A stretch of 64,000 nucleotides of DNA from Warburgia ugandensis (lineage: Eukaryota; Streptophyta; Magnoliopsida; Canellales; Canellaceae): assembly GCA_035236585.1 (NCBI GenBank), contig CP141134.1:22064414-22128413 (forward strand), given 5' to 3'. Both the position numbers and the translations under genes were made by a program. The notes beneath the pieces were generated by a model. It was given only the letters and a program-made list of their open reading frames with translations, did not search any database and was not told the DNA's origin. Below are positions 13,266 through 24,360 of the stretch, piece after piece. How positions within the stretch are numbered: the first letter of the stretch is position 1; every line of letters starts with the position of its first letter.

Positions 13266-14214
13266 TTTTTGGGGGAAGTGATTGGTGATGGTCTTTGTTT
13301 TGAGGGTTATCTTGTTTAACAACAAGCAAATTCTCTTGAGGACACCTTTGGACCACTTAATTGCTGAATTCTTTGAGAGGAGCATCAAGGCGCTAGATGT
13401 CTGTAATGTTATCCCCGATGAAATCGAGCAGATCCGACAGTGGTAGAAGCACTTGGAGATAGTCCTGTTGGTTATGGATTCTCACCAGAGGATGCTTGGA
13501 AAGGGACAATTATGTCCAGCGAAGAAAGCATTGACAGAGTTAGCTATTGGGATGGTGGATGAGAAGGATTCTTGTTTGATTCTTGCATAGAGGAATTGGC
13601 CTTTTGGTTATAACACCACCAGCAAGGATCATCATTTTGCCGGGCATTTTGCTCCCTCTCCTAGGGCATTTCTCACTCGTGGTTAGCTGCTTGATAGCTC
13701 CAGGCCATCGCGAACAACCTCACCTCACTTAACAATGAGATAACAACAACAAATGAGCTTTTGGTCCCTATTTTCACAATGAATACAGTCCTTTTATTTG
13801 TAATGTGGGTTCTTGTTGCTGTGATTCCTTGTCAAGACCATGGTCTCCAAGTGCATTTCTTGGTCCCTCGCCACTTCTTGTGGGCAGCATCGATACTATT
13901 GCTTCATGAACGAATTCTGGAAGAATCAAAGAAGAGAGAGAGAGGAAGAATTCAAGTGGGTTATTGAGGGAGATCCACCAGATTGAGAAGTGTGCCCGCC
14001 ATATGAAAGAATTGACTGATGCAGTTCATTTTCCATTGACAAAGGCACGAGAGTTGGAGGTGAAGTGGGGAGTACAAGAGTTGGGTTAGGTATGTGATGC
14101 TTTGAAGAAGGATTGGATCCCCTTGAACGCTAAGTGAGAGAAGTGTTCCATAGGATTGTGTGCAACTGAACTGAAGGTCTTGATTCTTTGGGCAAATCAC
14201 ATAATCCAGAGTAA
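13266..14214 (+). pseudogene. ROH1/BYPASS-like (DUF793) pseudogene
   Basis: Conceptual translation in successive frames recovers most of a ROH1-like protein. These are plant proteins related to BYPASS1, and ROH1 interacts with exocyst Exo70 subunits. About 13340-13435 gives '[19 protein letters not shown]' and 'IEQIRQW'. About 13500-13570 gives '[18 protein letters not shown]'. After a frame change, 13683-13967 gives 'LQAIANNL', '[17 protein letters not shown]' and '[13 protein letters not shown]', the membrane-like segment and conserved motif of the family. After another shift, 13965-14200 gives '[19 protein letters not shown]' and, close to the end, 'VREVFHRIV' and 'TEGLDSLGKSHNPE', followed by TAA at 14212. 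Several in-frame stops (e.g. after IRQW) and at least two frameshifts make it non-functional. About 310 residues are represented against about 400 for the family; the N-terminal part is lost or unrecognisable. No intron interrupts it, but the family is often single-exon in the CDS, so this does not prove retroposition. It sits inside LTR I. Confidence 0.75.
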
Positions 14215-14440
14215 CTTATTTTATGCAGTAGCTTCAGGTGTACAATTTTGGAAATATGCAATGCTTGTTTTATTTGGTTTCATGGGATGCAACCCGTTGC
14301 AAGAAGGAAGAACAAGGAAGGACATATATCAAAGGTACCCATCGACATTAAGGTTAACCAGATTGAAGCGCACGGGGTCGATCGTGAAGAAGATGGCGAT
14401 TAAAGCCAATGGAATCCAATGAACACATTAGATGAAGTAG
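14215..14440 (+). other. Non-LTR sequence downstream of the ROH1-like relic
   Basis: It follows the pseudogene stop directly and precedes the return to LTR-like sequence. It may be the 3'UTR of the captured gene. The block 14325-14400 is GC-richer with a short open frame, but I recognise no protein. Confidence 0.3.
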
Positions 14441-15535
14441 GTGAAAATTTAAGACAACATGTTTAAATAATAAGATGCATGTTCTAAACATGATCTTATT
14501 TTTTATTATAGATGTTATGAAACTAAAATGGTAAGATTGATATTCGACATGCTTTAAATTGAAATGACAAAATAATGTTAATTAAAAGAATTGCAAGTTA
14601 TAATTGATGCTTATGACTTGTACATCATGTATGTGAATTGTGAAATTATGTTTATGGTACATGGGTGCCATGTCAGTATTGATGATGTATGAGTCTAGGT
14701 TTATAGGATACATCCTTGGTGGGTTATCACCAAATAAGTGAGGATGTCATTCTTGTTATGAAATATATGAACGGGCGAATTGCCTGCTATTATGATTATC
14801 TTACATCTGGACATGGAGGCCTGAGAGTTTTGTTTTATACAGGCATATGCCTGAGGGTGCTATGTTAGGGGAATTATGAGGGTTTGGCCACCCACTTCCC
14901 AAAATTTGATTGTATGATGATACCTTGCCCTATGAGAGGCTAAAAATCAAGTGGCGCAATTATGGGAAGGCCCCATTGTGAAAGTCCTATCTCCCCATAT
15001 GGGCAGTGACACAATATTTTCCATCATGGTATTAGTGGTGAACATGGCAGTTATCCGAGCACACTAGTACGGTTCAGACTACAACATGGCATTCCTTATA
15101 TTTGATGCACTATGGTGCTTATATTATGACATTGTGAGATGCCTTATATGATATGGCATGATGATATGCCTTATATTGTTTTCCCAGTGCTGTCTAGAGG
15201 ATTGTGGACCTCGTATAGTGAGGGGCATGAGGATTATAATGATATACCAGTAGAGGCTAGATGATTATGAACCCCACATGAGGAGGGGTATGATTCTAAA
15301 ACCTAGTATAGTCTGGGAATGTAAATTAGATGACAATGATTATATTAATAATTTTGTATGTCTTTTCACAATTTCCATATATGTGTATTATTGTTATATG
15401 CATATGATTGAGGGAGTAGTTTCATATAAGTTTTCATGGGTATATAAAAGGGTAGAGCTGTTATGCAGAGTATGGTTCATGGAATTGGATTAGTTTATTT
15501 AGATAACAAATAATAATTAAAGATGTTTGATAAAT

Positions 15536-18431
15536 CAATGGGAAGGCCTCCATGTTGTATCACTTAACAGGAGATTGTACACTTTTCATCAACCGAAAAT
15601 GCACTAAATTACCATCAAGCTTTTCATCCTCTATGTTCCAACTTGCCACTAAATCCAATGATCCTTAGGAATGAAGTAAACCAAGGAAAGAGGAGTCCTA
15701 ACACTTTGTCCCTAAATAATCACCACCCAAGAAAGAAAGAAGAATGATGAAAAAGGAAGTACAAAAGGTTATTGCATTTTTCCTAAGCCTAAAACTCTTT
15801 ATTAAAAAGAGGGGAACTTTAGAGAGATTAGATAAAGAGGCGATTAGAGGTCATTAATATTTAAGGAAGTTGAACCATAGAGGACACTTCCTTCCTTAAA
15901 ACATGAAATAGAATAAAAGAAAACAATTTGGAGATAGTGTCCCTTGTTTTAAGACTCACCCATTCTTATCCTTAGGAGATGAAGTGATAAGTAGGTACAT
16001 GGAGTATCCCTACCCCCCAACATGAATGCCTTTAGCTAGGAACATTGGTGCCTTATGGATGTATTTGCAATTTTTCCTCGACCTTAATTAACAAATTAGA
16101 AAGTTTCCTTATTTCTAAGACTCCTTTTCTTTTTCTTAGTCCAACACCTAAAAAGAAATTAGAAAGAGAAAAACAAGAAAGATGCATTATCTAACTAACA
16201 ATGATTATGCATGAAACCTAAAATTAGAAAGCAGTGTGTGAACAAGGAAATAGAAGGTGTATGGAATTAGAAAGTGGATAAAATAGGAGGGTGGAAATAA
16301 AAAGTAAATGAAGAATAGGAAGTGATGAAATTAAAACAATGTAAGAGTGTATGAGTGCATGAAGGAAAGTGAGGAAGATGTGGAAATGGAAAATGTAAAC
16401 TATCATTGCAACGAAAATTCCATGTGTGTGCTTATGTATGTGTGTGTGTGGGTGTGTGAATTAGAAAGTGGTCATGTTTACTAAATGCAACTAAGATGCA
16501 TGAATTTACATGACTTTCTAAACTAAGAATGGTTTCTAAATCTAATGAACTAACATGCATGAAGTTTCTAAAATAATATTACAAAGTAAGAAAAGGGAAT
16601 TAGAAAGTCAAACATGGTCAAATGTGGGTTTCTAAATTGGGAAAGTGCTACTTCTAAGAATCTACAAAGCAACTAACACTAAAATGGACCTAAACTAATC
16701 CAAAAACATTTCTAATGTATATATAAAACAAATTAACAAGTTTCTAAAAATACAAAGAAAGAAAATCTAAGATCAAAATAAGGAATTCAAAATTTAAAAC
16801 TACCCTACTTCTTAGTGCTTAAAAACATGGAAACTAAGCAAGCTAAATAGAAAACTATGGAACAACCTACATCTACAAAGTAAGTCTAACCTAAGGAAAC
16901 AAAACTAACTCATTATACTACAATAAATGCAACCTAAACATGATGCTAAATCAACCATGCATGTGAACTTCAAAAAGACACAACCACCAAAAATAGGTGG
17001 AATTCGTTGAAAATTCTATTCCCATGTACATGAAAAACCTAATTGAATGGAAAGGAAACATGATCTACAACTAAATTACTTTAAGATGAATGGAATTACT
17101 ATGCTAAACATGAACTATAAAGCAAGGAAAGGTGAGAATATAAGATGCAAAACTAAGAAAAACCTACAACTAATTCATGTGAAAATCTGAGTGACATGAA
17201 GGATGATGCATGCAACTACATTAGTAATCTAAATATGCAAAACCTAGATGAATGCATGCTTAAAAAACGTGAAAGGAAAAGATAGAAGGTCGTAGAGAAA
17301 AAAGAAAAAGAAAAAGAAGAAGAAGCAAGAAAATGAATTGGACTAGGTTGAGAGGTTACCTTTATCTCCAAGGAATTTAATCATGAAAGCTTGAAGGGAG
17401 CTTGGGTGATGGTGATCTTCCTCCCCTATTTCTCCATTGAATTGGCTATGAATTGTAGGGAGTTGAAAGATGTTTAGGCCATGCAAATCACTTATATTTA
17501 TATATTTCTAGCTTAAGGGGTTAGGGAATTCAAGGGTTGAGATCAAGCCACTTAAGTTGATTTTGAACCAATGGCTAGATGGGAGGTGTGGAATTAAAAT
17601 ATAGGAATCAAATATGAGAATGGAAGAAATAAGATACGAATGGAATGAGAAAAGGTAGAAGAAAATCTAAGAGAACATAGGAAAGGTGGATAGGGTTTCC
17701 TTATATGCTTCACTTCAATCCTACCATATAGATCATACTTACCTTTACTTGAATGGATGGGATCCACTAATGGCATGTACACCTTCTTTAAACTTCATTC
17801 TTTCTCCACCATTGGATTGGATTGCCCTAGGATGAATGACCTTGATTCTTGAAGATCTTCATATGTGCATGTGGACCAATTGTACTTTAATATCTTGTTT
17901 ATATAAGACATATTCTCAGTGGTTGATTCTTTATCTTGTTGGTTGAGTAAGAGAGAGAAAATAAGCAAAAAGTCTTCATGTGGTTCCATTTTTCTTTTTC
18001 TTCTTTTATTATTGATAATATTTTATTGCATATGATTCCAATGTATATGAATTAAGATTCTTTTATAAGCTTCCATAGGTGGTGACACGTGTGCAATTGT
18101 GTTTGAATTTGAAAATTGTCATCTTTTCACCTCTATTTGAGTTGGACTTGAATATAGGGTTTTTTGGCCATTCTAACTACAACAGTGATATCCAATGATC
18201 CTTTTGAACCTCCAGGACTTCACTTATGGCATGTGTGACCATTCATGTAACTTAGAATGTGAAAGTTCTCTTTCTAGGGTAAAATTGGCAATTTTATGCA
18301 TTTTTCACATTTGCACTCTAGAACTAAAAAATAGTAGAATTAACCCTAACTAGTGATAATTAAGTGATTTATAAGCCTAAAAGCTTCTAAATATGGAGGT
18401 ATGTATGTAATATTCCTATATCCATCAAATA
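15536..18431 (-). mobile_element. Athila-like LTR B (truncated at its left side)
   Basis: This aligns base for base over long stretches with LTR A from about 5030 to 8119. Landmarks are 'ccatcaagcttttcatcctct' near 15621, 'aggacacttccttccttaaa' near 15882, a TG-rich run near 16436 and 'aatatggaggtatgta' near 18387. It ends 'tccatcaaata' followed by a clear reverse-complemented PPT (acccccagac at 18432-18440). The first ~450 bases of the LTR, including TGTTGATG, are missing at the junction with LTR I. No coding content is seen. It could be the 5' LTR of element A or, since PPT and internal sequence follow on its right in the same orientation, the 3' LTR of another copy. Confidence 0.7.
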
Positions 18432-19228
18432 CCCCCAGACTTATATTTTGTTAATCCTCAAACAAAACTATTGAAAAGAAATACAGAAATCTAAAAACAA
18501 ATCCTAACCACCATTCCAAGTATTGTTGTCTTCATTTAGTGTATGTGGAAGCCTTTAAACCCCTAGGTTACCGCTAGTGGATGAGTTGTAGTCTTGTGTT
18601 GCTTGTACTATTTTTAAAGATAATCTTCAACTATCTCTACATATTTCCAAAACAATTGGTTAATGGATATATTATAGGGTTTCAATAGGGTAATGGTTGT
18701 TTGGCTAACATAGAAAAGGCTTATATTTTAAAGGCTTAAGGGGTTAAATCATGGAAATGTAATATAGGAAGGTTAAAGGCTATGGGTTTATTGAAGATGT
18801 CCTCTATCATTTCTTAGGATTCATATTAGTCCTTTTCATTCATCTCATGACTTGTGTTGCTTGTACTATTTTTAAAGATAATCTTCAACTATCTCTACAT
18901 ATTTCCAAAACAATTGGTTAATGGATATATTATAGGGTTTCAATAGGGTAATGGTTGTTTGGCTAACATAGAAAAGGCTTATATTTTAAAGGCTTAAGGG
19001 GTTAAATCATGGAAATGTAATATAGGAAGGTTAAAGGCTATGGGTTTATTGAAGATGTCCTCTATCATTTCTTAGGATTCATATGACTTAAACATAAATA
19101 TAAACACAAGAGATAATTGGTATAGTCTATAAGATGTTTTCCTAATGGTTGACCAAGATGAAGAACAATGAGAAAAACAAGGAAATTAGTGTTTACTGAA
19201 GAAATTTTTGAATTTATTTATAAACCTT
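18432..19228 (-). mobile_element. Internal-region edge of Athila-like element B
   Basis: A PPT-like tract (AAGTCTGGGGG on the minus strand) is followed by the superfamily block 'cctttaaacccctaggttaccgctagtgg' near 18551-18580. 19140-19215 aligns with 8805-8880 of element A. It contains an exact tandem duplication (see 18593-19083). It is cut by the LTR of element C at 19229, so only about 0.55 kb of unique internal sequence remains. Confidence 0.6.
18593..19083. repeat. Exact tandem duplication, period 258 bp
   Basis: The unit starts 'cttgtgttgcttgtactat' at 18593 and again at 18851. Reading both copies side by side I see no mismatch over about 233 bases, up to 'ttcttaggattcatat'. The first copy has an extra ~25-base tail ('tagtccttttcattcatctc') that joins it to the second. 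Perfect identity contrasts with the decayed elements around it. Confidence 0.85.
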
Positions 19229-19998
19229 TGTTGTGATTTTTAAGTTAACTCACAAGCACCTGAATTGGTTATAGTAAGTTCATGCAATGGAGGTCCATCC
19301 CACAAGGAATCAAATGGTTTGTGCGATTTGTGGGTACTTACTTAAAGTACTTAGCCTAACCAAGATAATGAGATTTTTAACAAAAACTAAGAATGGAAAT
19401 TTGACATAAGTACAAAATATGAAATATGTAAAGAATCTAAAATAAGCTAAACTTAGAAACTTTCTTAAAAACATACTTTCTAAAGATAAAACTTTCCTAA
19501 ATTTAAACTTTCTAAAAATTAGAAGTTTCCTAAATTAAAACATTCCAACAACGAAAATTAAAAACTCACTTTGCTCAAAATCATCAAGAATAGTGCTCAT
19601 AGTTCATGTAATGCCCGAGCAATTTACGCTATTTAATGGGCATTCTATAGGAAATGAACTATGTTGAACGTTTTACTTTATTTAAAATAGTAAACAAAGG
19701 AATCTGTGAGGAAACTTAGTACCATTAGATTCTATTTGAAAAATGGAATCCAATGCCTCAAAGAATGCCAAAAACGGAGTTCGTATGAAGAAGTTACAGC
19801 CGTTTAAAGATCAGGGGCAGTTCTGTAATTTAAACAGAAAACGAAAAAGAACGAAAAATGTATGGGACCGTTTTGATAACGGCACCCCCTATCGTCTTCC
19901 ACCTCCATATTTCTCCAAAAACCCTCCTTTCACAATTTTTCCAGAAAACACAGGGGAAATGGCTGCACCGCCATTGAGGGGCACCGCCTTCTTCCCTC

Positions 19999-20006
19999 TA
20001 TAAATA
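19999..20006 (+). promoter_or_regulatory. TATA box (TATAAATA) of LTR H
   Basis: A perfect plant-type TATA motif is followed by a C/T-rich stretch with plausible start sites 25-35 bases downstream (about 20030-20040). The position fits the U3/R boundary of the LTR. Function is inferred. Confidence 0.6.
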
Positions 20007-20039
20007 CCCCATCTCCCCCCTCTTCAAAATCACGTTTTT

Positions 20040-20290
20040 CCAGTTGTTTGGGACTGGGGTTTCTCGCAAAAATCGGAAACCCAGTTCTCTGCAATTTTCG
20101 GCAACGGCCAGGCCCGAGTCAGGCCGGCCATTCCTGTCTCCCCATTCCCCTCTCTTCCCTTTCCGATCTTGGCATTGGGGTTTTCTCTTCATGAAATTCC
20201 GGCGACAGAGGATTTTCAGAACCAGAACGGAGGTTCTACCACCGGCGATAGGCACTCCATGGCTGCCCAGGTAAGCCATTTTCCCCCTTC
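20040..20290 (+). other. GC-rich exon-like segment with splice donor in LTR H
   Basis: Base composition jumps from AT-rich to GC-rich. An ATG at 20259 is followed after four codons by CAG|GTAAGCC, a near-consensus 5' splice site at 20270/20271, then T/C-rich sequence. The order TATA box, leader, ATG, donor resembles the first exon of a plant gene. Either the LTR carries a captured host promoter and first exon, or this is the element's own spliced leader. The peptide MAAQ is too short to identify. Confidence 0.4.
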
Positions 20291-20445
20291 CCTTCCGTTT
20301 TGCTTCCCCCAGGCCAAGATCCATGTTGGATCTGGTCCTATCCCAGCCAGTTTTTCCAGTCGGAGAAGACGAAGACCGGTTCCAACCGGCCTTGAACGAT
20401 CTAGGCGTCCCAGGGACACCATACTCCATGTGCACTTGGGACAGG

Positions 20446-20757
20446 GTCCCTAGGATGCGTTCCAGGTGTACGACAGTGGGTACACTGTTCTTAGGTGCGG
20501 TCTTCGGGCGCGCGCGCAACATGGGGCACAGGTCCTGGCTCAACCAAGATGCATTAGGTGCCCTAGGAGCTGAGACGTGCCATGTACACCAAAGGTGCAT
20601 CCGTGCGATACCGTCTAGGATGCGCGTCATAGCGCGTCGCTTGAGCATGCATGTGACCATGCAAAACACGGTCACTGGCACGGCCTTTGGGCGCGCACGC
20701 ACGTGAGGCGATCACGGTTCAACCAGGATACACGGTTATCCTGGGAACTGGGACACG
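20446..20757. repeat. GC-rich diverged tandem repeat in LTR H (2 units)
   Basis: 'ctaggatgcg' occurs at about 20450 and 20613. 'gggcgcgc' followed by a 'tcaaccaagatgca/tcaaccaggataca' block occurs near 20507-20554 and 20690-20732. The two units, about 165-185 bp apart, have diverged. The unit is CpG-rich, unlike the rest of the window. Confidence 0.6.
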
Positions 20758-23160
20758 CGGAACTAATGAGACTTTAAAGTTAGGATCAGAGGACAATTTA
20801 CAAAGTTTAACTATTGAATAGTAAATCCATATCATAGGATCTAGCCTGACAATACATTAGGCATGGACCATGGACCCTAAAAGGCAGATCTAGCGATCTA
20901 ATGTCTAAATAGAATGAAATTAATAAGGACTTCTTGTATCCATTCATACCCAGGAGTTTATAAATGAGACTCAGGGATGGGTTGAAGTGATAAAGGATGC
21001 GACTCCAAGAGACTTTGAGGTAGGTGCTCTATCGCTACTAGGCTTTTAAAAAGAGCCATGATTGTTTTGCGAATGCATGTTTTAAGTATAAGTTATATGA
21101 CTTGTTTAGCATGACTTAATTTTATAAATGAATTCAGCATGCATATGACAAATACATTATGCATAGATATGTTTTGCAAATGATTGCATATATTGCTAAG
21201 ACATGTGCTACATGCATAGATTGCATGATAAGTGTAGTCTTGGCCGATGAGGGTGGGCTGATGAGGGCAGGCCAGAGAGAATTGACAGGCTTCTAGGCTG
21301 GCAAGCTTCTAGACTGTCAGGCTTCTAGGCAGGGTTATACTTTGAATGCGAGACTAGCATGAGCAAATTTTATGCATTGCATGCATGTTTTGCAACCGAT
21401 TGCATAAATTTCATGATTTACGATGAATAAGTGTCATATGCCTTGTGGAGGCATATGACCCTGTGTACCTAGGTACCCAGGGACCACACGACGGCGAGGT
21501 CGTGGGCATAGTTGGGCCCTATGGTTTGAGGATTTACTTGCACTGCATATGGCATGACATGAGGTTGGTCGACCATACCATATATCCATGAGTTGGATTC
21601 AGTTGAGCATCTTAAGCATATCATTATGTTTATGATATATATATATATATATGATACTTTCGACTTGGATTATGCTATTCTTTTAGTTGTTAGTATTCCC
21701 GTTGGACAATGGTTTTTAATATCGATATTCAATATGAGTGTTCAAACATGCACATGTTTTAAAAAGCATATGATTTTAAACATAGTATGCATTGTAAAAC
21801 TAGTAGTGATAGACTTCTACTGAGTATAGTATATACTCACCCTATCCTTAACATTTTTCAGGATAGCTCCATGTACGAGTAGAAGACGCCTATGTTAGTG
21901 CTACGAGCAAGTAAATCAAAAGGAGACAATCATACATGTAAGTAAACACTCTACCCTTTGGACATGTATTTGTATGTATTTATAGTTGGGCTGTGAGCTG
22001 TGACTGGATAGACCTGGGGAAAAACATTTATGATTTCTAAAGTTTTTCAAAAACTACTTTGGTTGTTGTGAAAGCAAATGACACTCGGGGTTTTCAAAAT
22101 GAGTTTAAAACTAAAGATTTTCCACTGCATTGCATTGTTTTCATAAAATGGTTTTCAAATAGGGATGCATCCCGCCTTAGGAATTAGATATTACATTTAA
22201 AAATGCATGGGAAACCCGGGTCATCAAAGTTCATGATGGAAAGATAAATCAAGAAACAACAATTGGAAACTAATGAGTAAATGCTTCCACATCATTGTGG
22301 AAAGATGATCAATCAAAGCTATAATGCCTTTTAGTCCTTCTATCACAAACAGAAGAATGGCATACAGTCCTACCATCAGAACATAGGAATGGCATATAGT
22401 CATGCCATCTAGTACACAGGTCTAGACTTTCGAGAGTAACTAGTATGTCCAACATGCCCATAATCCATAACCAAACTCTTATGCTCATATTGCCTTATTA
22501 TCACCCCAGGCAAATTCCATGACCCCTATGTCAACTTGTGGATATCTCATAGTCTAATCCTCTCTTGATCTCATGGAGGCACCCAGCTATCTTTGATTTC
22601 CATATACTTAAAATAATATTGTTTGGTATGGTTTAGGTCATCATAGTTGGAGGTATGATATCCCTTAAAGTATGAATGAATCTCAAAAAATTTAAACCTA
22701 GTTAATGCATTAGGTTTAGTTATATAAACTTTCTTAGGTATATAACCATTTAAGTTATAGGTTTCCAATATAATGTTTTTTATTTTATTTTTTATAATTG
22801 TTCCATTATGCTTTAAAGAAATTAATGATTCTTTCACTATTCCATTCCTTATTCATTTCCTGGCTAAAATCCCTAGGTGATAAGATTCCCTTATCCTTAA
22901 ACCAGCCATCAAATTGGAGACATAAAATCCTTCCAAAAACAAGACCCATGTCTTTACCCATGAGTAAACATGTACTCTTACTTGAAGGCATGTTTCATCT
23001 AGGTGAGTAAGTTTATGGTCATAAGCTCCCCAGTTTCCAATCAAGTATGCCATAGGTTATTCTTAGATTCCAAATCCATTTTCCAAAACTCAATTTAAGA
23101 ATAAGTAAGAAGGCCTCGGACTGGTCACTAAGTATCTTTAGGAGGAGAGTAGGTTTACAA

Positions 23161-23165
<5 letters not shown>

Positions 23166-23196
<31 letters not shown>
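23166..23196. repeat. (CT)n microsatellite
   Basis: About 15 CT dinucleotides lie within the LTR of element C. Confidence 0.95.
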
Positions 23197-23198
<2 letters not shown>

Positions 23199-23339
23199 CA
23201 CATGCATTGGGTTCACTATCAAGTTCCTACTTCCATAAGCTAAATCTTGATGCCAAAATTTTGGAGATTCTATTGAAATCATATGTACACATCTTAGGAC
23301 AGTTACATATGGTTTAGCTACTGCTTTGAGGTAGTTTCA

Positions 23340-24360
23340 CCATCCATCATCAAGGTGTAACACATAACGGTCCTGCTAGAATTCTGCAGGAACAACACCC
23401 ATTCCCTACTCCATATACCCCTTTAACGTCGAATGAAAATTGGAAAATTTCATGTTACAAAATTATATTAATGTTCAGAAACATCCTTACCAATTTTACG
23501 CAAGTTTTAGATTCATTTAATGTATTAGATAGGTGTAGGTATTCATATGGTTCCTGCTAGAATTTTCTCTTCCACATTTACCACTTAACCCTCACTTAGA
23601 CCACCTCCTACTTGCTTCAATTTCTTGTTTGAGCATGGAAATTGCACCATAGCTTGTGTATTAGAGTGAACAGTACAATTCTAGGAGTTTGAGTGTTCAT
23701 GTTACTGCCATTTAGCTGGGAGTTTCCATATTTTTCAAGGTTAAGTTCCTCTACTCATTTAGAGTCCATTAGAGTGTGCTACTTATACGTAGTTTTAAGA
23801 TTAGCTTAAGTTACTCTTTTGCGGAATTTTATGCTCGGTGTGGTCACCAGAAGTCTTATTGACGTTTATAAGCACACAACCATGGAGAAAATTCCATCAT
23901 TTAATGCCCAACTGGTTTAAAAAATAGGTACTTCTCTGCTGGAAATTCCTGCAGGGATGTTCCACCATGTCCACCCAAAAGATGGTGAGAACTTGGCCTA
24001 ATTCGACCATTTATTTCCTAAACCTCAACTAACTAATAGAGTTATCAGTTAGTAGCAAATCCCCCAAGAATTGTCCTTTCATATCCCTAGTAACCAAATG
24101 CCAAAAGCCATCAACATAAGGTACCACCATGCTGGAAATTCTGTAGGGTGCACAACATCTCAACTCTGATCTCACTCAACTCTCCACCAAAACCACCTGT
24201 TCCGGTCATGGAACTTTAACCAACTGATAATTTTATCAGTAAGTAACATTGTCAATATAAAACCCTTCATTTCATCATTCATTCAAGGGCCTAAGGGCTT
24301 CCAACAGTTGATGCTTCTTGGCTGGTTTTTCCTGCAGAGGGCAGCATCGCATCAACCACT
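23340..24360. repeat. Degenerate ~190-bp tandem repeats in LTR C
   Basis: A motif of the type 'tgctagaattctgcagg' / 'tgctggaaattcctgcaggg' recurs near 23370, 23558, 23938, 24128 and 24315, mostly 188-190 bases apart. A second motif ('agttatcagttagtagc' / 'ttttatcagtaagtaac') recurs near 24040 and 24231 at the same spacing. The unit near 23740 is poorly preserved. Confidence 0.55.

Larger units (their letters stand above)
12071..15535 (+). mobile_element. Tekay-like LTR I, 3'-truncated, carrying a host gene relic
   Basis: The start TATAACAACCC is a decayed form of TGTAACACCC. The first ~300 bases resemble the start of LTR H at 19607: a 'taaaccattagatagtat'-type block, 'gttagaatgaggaagttat', then a GC-richer zone. 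The right part shares landmarks with LTR alpha: 'tggaggcctgagagttttgtttta' near 14813, 'gggtttggccacccactt' near 14880, 'atgggaaggcc' near 14965, and 'cagactacaacatgg' near 15076. The canonical end GGGTCGTCACA is missing, so the LTR is truncated where it meets LTR B. Between about 12740 and 14430 the sequence is not LTR-like and contains the ROH1-like pseudogene. No target duplication could be found because the 3' end is lost. Confidence 0.65.
19607..22228 (+). mobile_element. Solo LTR H (Tekay-like), target duplication GTTCA
   Basis: It starts TGTAATGCCCGAGCAATTT and ends CCCGGGTCATCAAA, which matches the alpha-family end GGGTCGTCACA with decay. GTTCA flanks both sides (19602-19606 and 22229-22233), so a complete LTR of about 2.6 kb inserted into the LTR of element C and the rest of the element was lost, most simply by LTR-LTR recombination. 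Inside are a TATA box, a GC-rich exon-like segment with a splice-donor match, GC-rich tandem repeats, a 'gatgagggtgggctgatgagg' block near 21248, and a (TA)n run at 21633-21652. Several overlapping long frames in 20000-20700 occur on both strands simply because the segment is GC-rich and stop-poor. Confidence 0.85.

Noticed and set aside
14215..14422. ORF 14156-14422 as a gene
   Set aside because: Its first part is an out-of-frame reading of the ROH1-like C-terminus and the remainder shows no family resemblance.
19998..20702. Longest open frame of the window (234 codons, minus strand), with overlapping plus-strand frames
   Set aside because: It lies in the GC-rich, stop-poor part of solo LTR H, has R/P/S-rich composition, overlaps open frames on the other strand and shows no recognisable domain.
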